This document shows positions 35,476 through 47,400 of a DNA stretch of 64,000 nucleotides, in pieces. The notes under the pieces are model-generated. The model saw only the letters and a program-made list of their open reading frames with translations. It did no database searches and was not told the DNA's origin. A program made the position numbers and the translations under genes. Source of the stretch: Luidia sarsii. Its lineage: Eukaryota > Echinodermata > Asteroidea > Paxillosida > Luidiidae. The stretch lies in NCBI GenBank assembly GCA_949987565.1, contig OX465101.1, forward strand, positions 24,891,911-24,955,910, given 5' to 3'. Each line of letters begins with the position of its first letter. Within the stretch, counting starts at the first letter, position 1.

Positions 35476-38400
35476 CTGCAAAGACGAGTGAGATTAGTCA
35501 TCGTTAATGGCGGGAGTTAATGTCTCGACACACTCGGTGAAGTTAAGGTTATCGGGTATGGAATTTGGTCCTTGTGGGGCCAAATCCACTTGAAAATTGA
35601 ACTGTTTATGAGAACATGCCACAATGCAACGGAAACTGATAACCACAGAACTTGAATTTCTTAACCGTACCCGAAACCACAAATTACCACAACCATGTTT
35701 AATTTACAAATAGTGAAATGCACACTTTTTTAAACTGAGACCTGTCAAGTTCATTCCACCCCACTGGTGACCTTCACAACCCTGTGTATCAAACAGACAT
35801 GTAATTATTCATAGTTCCATGGCGAGGATGGGTACTTACGATGTCATCGATTTTCATGATGCTTGTGACACACTCGGCAGCTAGCTTGATGGCACTGGTC
35901 GAGACCAACAACGGCTGCACCACATTCTCTTCCAAGATGTTTGTAATTGCACCCTGGGGGGGGGAGGGGGGAAGAGAGTAGAAATTGGAATTCCTTCTGA
36001 AGATTTCAAGCAGGGAAGAGTGAGGCCATGAAAATCACACTTAATGAGGACAAACTGTGGAAACGAAATCGAACATTAATCTTTTCAGACATGGAGGGCG
36101 GTATTCGGGAAAGGAATTTGGTTCCATCGATTGCTAGGCAGAATACAACAAATGTTCTCTTTTCTCGAAAACCGCATATTTTCGAGCACTAATATATCAA
36201 AGGAATGTCTGATACCATCACAAACTTCCTCATGGGAAACTTCTCCGAAAAAAGTCCAAATGGTTGAATAAAGGAATGAACCAATCACCATTCCATGGGC
36301 CCAGTCAGACCCTCAGAGACATTTGTTGTTGATGTATTCAAGGTCATTCGGATCAGTACGCCAGTTAGCAAAATGTTTGTCTTACTTTAAGAACCTATGC
36401 CAAGAACTTAGGAGAACAAACACTGTGGATGCATTTTCCAGAATGGGGCAATGGTTTGGCTTGCGTAAGAAAAACAAAAAAGTTGTGGAATATCTAACAT
36501 ACAACACAAATCAACGTACAATCGTACATTATCAAAAGGTGTTTAGATTTTAATTTCAAGGGATTTATCAAGATTTTCCAGTGCCCATGACCACAGTATC
36601 AGGGTTTTTGAGCAATGCGTCATTTTCAAATCTCGCTGAAACAATTGGAACAATATATTTCTGTGAAATAAATCAATAAGGATATACTATGGGTACAAGA
36701 GAGTAAAACCTAACACAATTCGGACATCGTGGCTATGGTCAAGAGATTATCCGTTCAAAAAAAGGGCCCATTGTACGTCGTCAATGGAGTGTAACGGACT
36801 TGTATGTGTGTGTGCGTGCATTTGCAAACTGACGGTCCCTGATCGCAGACTAGCCTCCACTCCAGAATGTCAAATCTTTGAGTTAGTCGGCCCAAACGGC
36901 AGTCTGATTTCGGAGGTCCCGGTTAAGTGGTTAACCACTTCGCGCCGGGACCTCCGAATCCGGAGGTCAATTGGATTGCCTTTGCAACGGGGCCCTCCGA
37001 ATCCGGGCACCACTATTGTCCACATTCTAAACAAAGACTCTTTTCAGCTTAGAACAAAGCAATATGAATCAGTACAAAGACCCTTTTTGACGCAAGTTGC
37101 CACATGAATTGCAAGATTAGCAGCAGTAATTGTGCAATTGTGGGACTTTTACTGTGGAGGATCGAGGGATACCGCGCTGCAGCTGAAAGCACGCGGGGGA
37201 CATTGTCTTTGCATGCCACACAGCCTAACGGTCGTCGGTCTGGCATAGGAATTCCCCCCACATTCTTTACCGTAATCTGTACGCTCGTTTGTGGCCGACC
37301 AACTCGAAGATTTGACTGCCTGGAGTGGAGGCTGGAGTCTGCGGTCAGGGATTGTCAGCAGCGTACACGCACCCACACACACACGTCCGTTACGGTCCAT
37401 TGACGACGCACAAAGGGCCCTTTTTCGAACGGATAATCTCTTGACAAAAGCCACAACGACGTCCGAATTGTGCCAGGTTTTACTCTCTTGTACCCATAGT
37501 ATACCCTTATCGATTTATTTCACAGAAATATATTGTTCCGATTGTTTTAGCAAGATTTTAAAATGATGCATTGTTCAAAAACCCCCGTATGGCGGTCATC
37601 GGCGCTGAAAAACCCCCCGGCGCGAAGTGGTTAAGGATGCTGAGAAGGAAATGAGAGAGAAAAAGAGGCCTCACCTTGCGGACATTGATCCCAGCTGTCT
37701 TCTCGCCGTGGGCGTGCCTGTTCCGGAGCTCCGTCACCACGGAGATGGGATTCAGGCCGGCGTTCTCGGCCAGCGTGGAGGGGATGACCTCCAGGGCCTC
37801 GGCGAAGGCACTGAAGCAGTAGCCCTCCATGCCCGTCAGGCTCTTGGCGTACTCCGTCATGCGGTGGCTGACCTCAATCTCCGGCGCCCCGCCGCCCGCG
37901 ATCAGCGCCCGCTCCTTGACCAGGCAGCGGATGACGCACAGGGCGTCGTGGATGGAGCGATCCGCCTCCTCCAACACCAGCTTGTTGGAGCCGCGGATCA
38001 GGACCGTGATGGTCCTGCCGGGGTTGACTATGCCCGTCATCTGCAAGGAGGGAGGGGGGGGGGACAGGGGGACGAGGAAGGAAATCGATAATCAACTAGT
38101 TAGCAACTGGTTAGCAAATTCAAAGAGGTTTTGCCCTTACTCGACGTGGAAAACACTGAATGCTCAGTGCTTTGCCCGGTGCCTGGTAAAAATATTTCAG
38201 GCAGCTCAGGCGGGATTCGAACCCGCGAGTACCGAATTCTAGTACAGATGTCTAAACCACTGCACCAACGAGCTGGTCAAGGTCGTGTGGTGGATTTGAA
38301 TAATGTATAGCAGAGCACTGAGCATTCAGTGTTTACCACGGGCAAAACCTCCGTTAGGGCAAAACCTCTTTGAATAACAGTCTCCTCAATGCAAACATCA

Positions 38401-41400
38401 TGTTATATCTATGTTGCAAAATTGTTGCATGACTAGATGAAAGAGGGAAAGGCAATCAGGAGGTTTGCGGTGACACAATGCACCTCATCTCTTAAGAGGA
38501 GTCTGTCAGGGTAAGGCGAGGGACGCAATGGATGCTCTACTGGTTAGCAACTGTTGCAAAAATTGTTGCACAATTAGATGAGACAGGGGAAGGCAAGTAT
38601 GTGAAAGGTAAAATCTCTTTTGAGAAACGAGTGTGGCTCTTCTCAGAGCTCTGAGTAGGGCTCTTCTCAGAGCTCTGAGTAGGGCTCTTCTCAGAGCAAC
38701 ACTCGTTCTCTAAAATGGACTATACACTTGGTGTCAGAACAGGCACTCTTCTACATTGCTGCAGGATTGACATTGACAAGAGCCACTAGGTCCAAAGTGT
38801 TGTAGTTCATATAGATGACTGAAGCTATCAAGTTCTGCCGAACAAATCCTTTCAAAAGGCAACTCACTTCACGAAACTAATTCGTCTGCAAGTTCCAACC
38901 ATACGTAAATGACTGGAACAAATGCACTTTTTGGAGCGAAGTTGGACTTCAAAAGGTCTGAATCAGGCTCTATCAATCCGCACGTAAAAAAAGAAATTCT
39001 TTTGGCAAGTAAAATTCATGACCTTTGGGTAAAACTAGGAAGCGGATGTTTCTCAAGATTGATGACACAAGTCTAGAGAGCCTGATTCTAAGCCCTCGCA
39101 ATTCCACAACCAATGTAACAAGCTTATTGATCGGCATGGGAAGACACGGACAAGTAGGTTGTGACCCATTCTCACCTTGACAACTTTGCTGGTGCCTGTG
39201 GTGACCTCCTCCACCAGTTCAGCGCTGCCCAGCATGTCCGGCTGGAAGTGGTCAATGCTGGCGATGGGCTTGCAGTTGAGAGTCTAACATAAGAGAGGGA
39301 ATGGAACGCCATTAGAGGTAGGGCACACGTAGCAAGTAATGTCGTCCACAATATAATAGGAGGGTTTGCAGTGACACCATGTATAAGGTCTCTTAAAGAA
39401 GAGGTATGGTTCTGAAAAGAACCCAAGTGGTAACTCGATGTTCCGGGCCCGTATGCTCCGGCCATCATCTGGCCAGTGGGCTCTGGCCGTCATCTGGCCA
39501 GTAGGCTCTGGCCAGTAGGCTCTGGCCGTCATCTGGCCAGTAGGCTCTAGCCATCTCCTTATTTCTGTCATCCACATTTGCATGATCACCCAAAAACTGC
39601 AGCAGGCCGCTTTTTCAACCAGTTTATTCTCTGCATCTGAATGAAAATGGGAATGTGATTCCCCCGAGAGAAGTAAGGCGGTTAAAGGCAAACTGCTTTT
39701 GACGGGTGTGCCGCCACAGAGACTATTTGGGAAGGAGTCTACCTGAGGGCCGGATGGTGGGAGATCACCAGTACACCAAAGCCAGAGGCCTGGGTCCAGA
39801 TTTTTCTTTCCCATTTTCATACAAGGCAAATAAGCGACTCAGATATCCTCTTCTCATGACTACAAACAAGGCTAGTTTTAGTCCGGCAAATGTCCTCGCC
39901 GAGTGTCAAAAACCAAAGGGAAAGGTTTCCAAGGACTTTGAATCTCATCAGTGTGTAGCTGACTAGTGTGTTACGAGTTAAACCGTGCGTTGTTTATGCT
40001 CATTCACAGCTTCAAAAAACAACAACCTCAGAATGTATATGTGATTTTGCAATATCCATTTGCATTGGAACAACATATTGTTAGAAGGCAGTCCGCATAC
40101 TTCCAAGTGCCATTCTCAATAAATACTTCAGTGTTGGGGAAATTTTTAAGAGGGCTTCTCTACGAGGGAACGGGCGTGATAAGTCCAATTAATAGCCACT
40201 GAGCCAATCGGAGCACACATGCATCCCTACTAGATGAACCCACGTACCTTACAGACGAATTCAATGTCAGATCTCTCAATGTCCTTGACAATCATGATCT
40301 TCATCTTGTGCAGAAAATGCACGGCTAGTTCGTTCAAGGCATCCCTGTCAAAAAATAAAACAAAAAACAATAAACATTTCAGTGATATACAAAAATGTTG
40401 CAAACTGCTTACTGACTAAAACTACCAAAACGCAAACCTCAAAATTGAGTGCGCCCGATGTTTCGATCCTAGCAGGGCCTTTCTCAAAGGCAGAGTGAGA
40501 GAAAGGTCACTCTGTCTTTGAGAAAGGTCCTGCTAGGATCGAAACGTCAGGCCCACTCAATTCTGAGATAAAAACATTTCAGTTGAAAAGGATTGGTACA
40601 AAACACATTCTGGAGCATTCCCGGTAAAATATATCGATACATCGAGGTTAAATGAAGAAAAAGGTTATGATTGATCTCAGAGATATTTCAAACTCCCCTT
40701 GATGGCGAGTTATGAGTATTCCATACGAGATCCGTTTTCATCATCACTGTACCACACTAATTTCAGGTAGCTAGATTAGCAATTGATGTTTTCATCTGAA
40801 TGAAAATGGGGAGTAATATGCAGCAGTTCATGGTCAAAATGCTTCTGACCAGTGCCCCCACCCCCGAAAAGAATAGTTGACTTTTTTGGGAAGTCCTCCA
40901 CCCAAGGTTTGGATAGCTAAGGGGGGTTAGGGCACTGATGAGCTCAACCAGACCTCTCAGGTTCAAGTTCCCAGGTAAACAATCCCATCTTCTTGCCAAT
41001 GTTTCTATTTACTTGAACATTTCCCAGTCAGTTTTCCTTCGCTGCTTGATTGGTGAACAGTAATTCCAATACATCGAAATGTGCGTTAAAATCTACCGAG
41101 ATGTTAATTCTCCTTCTACTCCATTGTTTCCTTTGGCTGTGAGATGCACAACACGATGGAAAGGCAGAATGGGTTGTACAGGGTCAAGGCAAACACTGCG
41201 AAAGAGCAGAAGAGAGCGGAGGGAAGGGGGGGGGTGGAGTTTACCTGAGGATGGACTTCTGGATGAGGAGGACGTTGCAGCCAGCCTTCTTGATCTGCTT
41301 GACCAGGTTCAGGATGTAGACCCTCTCCTCCCGCAGGACGCGGTCCATCTGAGTGTAGTCTGACACCACCACTTGGTTGTCCATCTGCCACACACACACA

Positions 41401-44400
41401 CACACACACAGAAACCACATTAACGGTAGGTGACCCTCATTGATCGGTTTCTGATCACAAATGTGGAGGATACCGCATGGCTCGAGATGTTCGCTGTGCA
41501 TCAGAGGAGCTGTACTGCTGTTTCTCAGCACACTACCACGAGGTGGCAACTTAGGGTTGGATCTTGTAAAACATCACCTGCACAGACATCGTTTGGATTG
41601 CGTTGGCAATATTCGTAAGGTTGCTGGCTTGAGAGGACACTAGATTCACACAGAAATATGTCAGCAAGTCGGCCAGAGGCTACACTGGTTGGGAAACTTA
41701 CGTCTGTTTTAGGCGGGGATAGACAGAACTGGATGAGGCCAATGCGAGCCTTCTCTATCTTGCTGGGCCCGCCACTGCCAACACTGCGCTGGGCAAACAC
41801 CATGCCATCAATCAGCTCCGTGTCCTCGATGGTACCCCTGGGATCAAGCACAAACACAGAACAAGAATTCAACCTTCGTTTTGCTTGTGTTTCACATCGA
41901 TATTCAAGTACGTGTGGCCTAATGAGTCAGGTACCTGGTATGGCATAATGAGGATTCTCGTCCAAATTCAAGTTTTCAAGATTTTTACACCACTGCACCT
42001 CCTAAGCTTTCCAATGATATCTAAATTATTTCCATATGTTGCCCAAATTCAAAGTTAAGACACGAGAAATATGGAGAGGCTAATACTACAAATGCCAAAA
42101 TAATTAAAATTTACTTTGATATGTACTTAGACGATACTTTAGACTTTCAGCGCCATTTACTCAAAAAGGACTTTTGGAGTAGATGCCTCATTACGTCATC
42201 TTACTGATTTTAGGTCACATATTGTTTACTGCACAGTACGCAATATGCAATGGAAATTGTTCTTTTTTTTTGGCGAAGAAAATATGACCTGCTTTGGGTT
42301 TCAGTATAAGATGGCATGGAGAACAGTATCCCAACAAGAGATCTCAGCAATTTCTCTGGAAATGCATTCGAAGGCTACAGGGACCCAACAAACAACCGAG
42401 TCTGGAGAAAGACCTCAGTAGTTATTGAGTTGCTGCAGTCAAGAGTTCGGGAAACATCACTGCCAAGGTAAACACAGGCGCGGAATAGCTGAACGCTGTT
42501 GGTTCCACAGACTCCAGTGCCACCAAATTGATTCACCAATTCTTCAAAAAAACACAGGGGCCCTGACATTCAATCATAGCAACACCTTTCTCACCTTTAC
42601 ATTGTAAAAGATTTGCTATTTGGTCATTTACGTTGGTAAGAAGTGCGCGACAATTTTTTGTATCGGGGATGTAAGTGACCGACGAAGTCATTTCCTGAAA
42701 ATCACTGAAGGCCAATAAATTGTGCAACTGCAAATGAGCGATAACGCGACCGAGAGATGCGACTGCAAGTGAGCGCTCACGCGACAGAGAGATTCACAGC
42801 AGGGGTGCAGGCGCCCTAGTTTTTAGGGTTATACAGATGAAAAGGGGCAGTTTGAGATAACTGTTTGACATAAAAATAAAATAAAAATAATAATAATAAT
42901 AAAATATAAAAGAAAAAAGAATTTAAAAAATCACACAATTTCCGGAATTTTCCAGAAATCTTACATCCCTTGTGTATGCTTATTTTGATTTATCCATTCA
43001 TAAACACCTGTAGAGGGCGATGCTGTGGATCCAATAGAAAAGGCAGCGAGAGAGAGAGAGCACTCACCCTAGCTTCTTGATGACTTTGATGTCTCTCAGG
43101 TCCACAGTGTTGGGCTTGTCGGGGTCGACAATGCGCAGAACGGCGTCGACAGACAGAGGGGCCAGCAAGCCAGAGTACTGAGATACAACCTGCCGTGTCA
43201 AAGATGAGAGGATCGAAAAGGATTGGAGAATTGGTAGACAAGTGCATTTAACCTGTGCATTCTCCCTTTGAGAGAGGTCCTGCTAGGATGGATTCATCTG
43301 GCCCTATACATCGTTTACATTTGTATTTCGGTCTGTTAATCAGTAAGAAATCTATCCAGAACATTGTTTGTATAATACTTTGCTTTTTGGATTTCTTTTC
43401 TTTGTTTTTTCAACTTGATTAAATTCCCATTCAGTTTTAATCTTCTTGAAAAGTCCAACCCTGCACCCCCTTTGTATGAACGCATTTCTGTTTGCATCGC
43501 AATTAACACAGCCTGTGCACGATCCCTGGAGATATCAGGCAGTGAATGGTGCAATGCTTGTGTCTCCCACGCCAACAAAGACAGTCGACTGTTTGTGGGA
43601 AGGCCGCCAACTAAAGGGGCCGGATAGCTCGGGTGGCCAGAGCTCCGAGCCAGAGGTCGCATACTCAAGTCCCAGTCCAGTCAAATTGTCTTTGTTATTA
43701 TAGACTTAAAAAAATCACGACGTTTTGGTCCTTTGATCCTTTGAGAAAGGTCCTACTAGGATCAAAACGTCAGGTCTACTAAATTTTGCGATTGGTATTT
43801 TAGTCAGTAAGCACTTTTGCAACATTTTTGTATATCACTTATAACAATTCACAAAACGGATACAGGTGTGGTAATTTTGAAGCTTCAGGCAGTGTTTGGG
43901 GTTAAAGAATCGATATCAAAGTTTCCCAAGATAGTTTTTATTCCTTTTCCTTTGCTTGCATGTGATATCAGATTCAAATCAAATGGGCAAAAGGAGGGGC
44001 GTCTGAGAGACTCTCTGAATGCATCAGAGGTTCCTTGGTGCTCAGTCTCAGCAACACTGCTGCCAGGCAGTGACTTAGTGTTGGATCTTGTGGACATCAC
44101 TTGCACCCGAGTCTCGGAGATGGGGGAGAGATGGAAGATGCCTGAAAGAGAGGGGGGGGGGGGGGCAAAGCCCATCCGAAAATCATCTCACCTTGGAGTT
44201 GAGCGAGGTGCTGGCACTCTTGATGAGGACTTCCCGGTCGGCCATATCCACAGGAGTCGCCACGTCTTTCAGGATCTCCACTGCCTTGACGGCAGCTCGC
44301 TGGAAGGACTCCGAGATCGTGGTGGGGTGTATACCTGATCGCAGGGAGAATATGAGACAATTTAAAAAAAAATATTTTTGTTCATCTATACGCATAATCA

Positions 44401-47400
44401 CTTCCACAGGATACCTTATGGCTTGATATGTTCGCTGTGCATCAGAGAAGCTGTACTGCTGTTTCTCAGCACACTACCACAAGGTGGCGACTTAGGGTTG
44501 GATCTTGTAAAACATCATCTGCACAGACATCATTTGGATTGCGTTGGCAATATTCGTAAAGTTGCTGGCTTGAGAGGACACTCCTGGATTACAGCAATAT
44601 GTCAGAAAAATTTCCGGATCGTCCACTAGATTCACACAGAAATATTCCAGCAAGAGTCGTATAAGTATGGCTCGTTGCATTGACAAGAAAATTGATCTAC
44701 GAAATTAGCAAGGGCAACTGGATTGGACCAAGACTTGTAACCTGATCAAGTCCCTGTTCAAGCAAGACTTTCTTCGCTACTTTCATCAAATGTTGACAAA
44801 TTCCCAGTCATGTTTCCCTTCCTTTATTTGTCTGAAGCGGCAGCGGCAGCATCCGTCTCCGTACCTTTGCTCAGCAGCTTTGCCGCAGCAGAGAGAAGAC
44901 TGCCTGCAATGACAACGACTGACGTTGTGCCGTCCCCAGCTTCAATGTCCTGCGCTTTGGAGAGCTCCACAAGCTGAGAGGAAAAGTGAAAGATGTGACA
45001 GGGTGAAGATGTTGTTCCAGTAGAACAACCCCAAAAACCACCATCTTCTATGCCAAGTGCAGCGATGATTCAAGCAGGGCTCGAATTTCAGGGGAAAAAA
45101 CAACTAGACAACAGATAGTAACTGAAGACTATTATAGGACCTGAACTATTTTTACAAGATCGGTGCCATAAATAAGAAATTAAAAAATGCTGATTACTTG
45201 TACAGGTCAAATTCAAAGTTATTTATGTACAGCATTTGAGTGCCATTTTCTTCATGGTGCAAAAAAAAACCACTAGACAGCCGGTCCTTTAGACTCAGTC
45301 CACGGTCTAGTGGATATTTCGAGCCCTGATTCAAGTGATTATAGATCAAGAAGACCAGTGACGTACAATTTGGATTGGTTATTCCTGACATGATACTCTA
45401 TGCTCACTGCTTAGTTAAATTGCTTGCTTGAATAAAAAAAAAAGCTCCATAATTTTACCATTCATAACCCTCTGAACCCAAGCATTATCATTCGATAGGC
45501 AACAGTTAGTCCACATGTTAGGGGCACAATTGGTGCCGAGTGAAAAAGGCGGACTGTGTCGCTACACATTGTGCAGGACGCCCTTACCATCTTGGCGGCC
45601 GGATGAAGCACCTGAATCTGCTTGAGGATGGTAGCCCCGTCATTGGTGATGGTCACGTCTCCATTGGCACTCTGGATCTGTGGGGAGAAGGTGTGGCCGC
45701 TGAATGCATTCAGCCGAGACAAAACACCATGGCCACTTTGTGCATGCATACACGCATGTAATATGTGACCCACTCTGCAAAAAAGGCCCGTAAGTCACGC
45801 CATGCCTTTGTGTGTGATCGGCTTTTTCACCCAATAGGGAATGGGTTTTTTTTTTCTTAAAATGTTTGATTTCTTGGTGTTTTTTTAAAGTTTGATACGG
45901 TTGATATCTAATCTTTCATAATCAGTTGGCGGAACCGTCAATAAAGACAAAAAGTATAGCACTTTGTGAGCTTCACATTGCCACTTTTATCTGCCAGTAA
46001 AATGTTTAAATAGCAATTTCTTCATAAGGCCTTTCATGTGAAGCTTCAGATAGGATCACCTATTAACCTTGATCCTCAATTAGTCATGGAACTGCGTGCT
46101 GAAAAAAAGGAGGAAATTAATATTTTAACCGTATAAAAAAAAAGGGGAAAAAGTCAATGCAACATTTGAACTCACCATTTTGTCCATGCCACGTGGCCCC
46201 AAACTAGTTCTGACTGCATCGGCTACAGCTAAAAAGCAACAAAGAGAATAAATACGCCTTTCCAATCATTGTTATTTCACTCATCGTTGAAAAAGCTGCA
46301 CAAAAACTATCAGGCTGCTTTGCAAGCCCCTGCGCGTATAAAGGGTGTACAAATTTGGGACCAAATTAGTCCCACTTACTGGGCCGCTAGGAGCTACCCT
46401 TAAACGAGTTTTGAGATTGAAAGTCGCACAGCGTCCCACCGCGTCTAATATACAAAAACGCTGATTCTCAACCAAAGGCCTTAAAAGTGCCCGAAACACC
46501 GTCCAAAGATTCAATAAAAGCGCCTGACGGATTCTACCAAGTACCACTTGTTCGGCCTATAGTACCACTTGTTCATGGTACTTCGTCTGAAATACAACTA
46601 CTTCAGTGGTACTGAAGTACCACTTGTTCGTCTGGACATGTGTAGAATCCGTAAGGCTTTTATTGAATCTTTGAACGCGATTTCGAGCACTTTTAATGCC
46701 TTCGGTTGAGAATCAGCGTTTTTGTATTTTAGACGCGGTGGGACGCTAGTGCGACAGACAATCTCCAAACTAGTTTAAGGGGAGCTCCTAGCGGCCCGTA
46801 AGTGGCACTAGGACCAAATAAACATGATAAAAGGAAGTGACCAGGGACCGATTTCACTAACGCTTTGCGATTATCGCAAATGCCAAAAAGCGATCGCTAA
46901 GTCTGAAATCCATCGCAACTTGACGATTGGTGTATCGCCAAGTTGCGATGGATTTCAGACTCACTTTGCGATCGATTTTGATTCGCGCATGCAAGCGTTC
47001 AGCCCCGCGACTGTTTCTTGAACAGTGCAACGCAACCCAAACAGCGCATTCAAACCTTTTCAGAACGTCATCGATTTGCGCGTACCGGTTGCGTGTTTAA
47101 TTCGAAATCAAAGATGGTCACTGCATTTTGCAAATTTTTGGCTCGTCGAACAGGAGAGACATCTTCACGAACAACTGAGGGGTAATTTCTCCTAGTCCGA
47201 GTAACTTGGACCCGACAAGTCACCTTTTTTTTATCAAATTTTGAAATTTTGAGTTTCGGGTGACTGTAGCCTTGTAGGGTCCAAGTCCATCAGTGTCCTA
47301 AAGCTGATTATATGTACAAACCGCCAAAAACCATTTCGACCGAAACAAACTACCCGACACAAACCCCCAGATTTACCGCCGAAAACACCCGTATCACCGT

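Larger units (their letters stand above)
38041..39175. other. CCT4 intron 10
   Basis: Holds a SINE B copy (38110-38300, minus), a second SINE B body (38300-38420, plus), family C pieces (38459-38510; 38620-38715) and a G run 4 bp beyond the exon 11 acceptor region (38052-38061). Confidence 0.65.
39284..40247. other. CCT4 intron 9
   Basis: Holds a family C copy with an internal tandem repeat (39361-39555) and SINE A (39625-39830). Confidence 0.65.
40345..41244. other. CCT4 intron 8
   Basis: Holds a family B foldback (40383-40567), SINE A (40785-41050) and a G run beside the exon 8 donor (41227-41234). Confidence 0.65.
41385..41701. other. CCT4 intron 7
   Basis: Holds repeat R copy 1 (41460-41670) and a CA/TG microsatellite (41389-41410) beside the exon 8 acceptor. 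Confidence 0.7.
43190..44191. other. CCT4 intron 5
   Basis: Holds family B arms (43262-43310; 43710-43845), SINE A (43480-43690), a diverged repeat R copy (44025-44105) and a G run (44152-44165). Confidence 0.65.

Noticed and set aside
35494..35682. [13 protein letters not shown] match to the CH1 opening helix on the minus strand
   Set aside because: No flanking splice sites and no continuation of the CH domain; the true CH1 start is at 5604-5671.
37627..38242. Plus-strand frames of 154 and 137 codons opposite CCT4 exon 11
   Set aside because: Antisense shadows of a conserved GC-rich exon.
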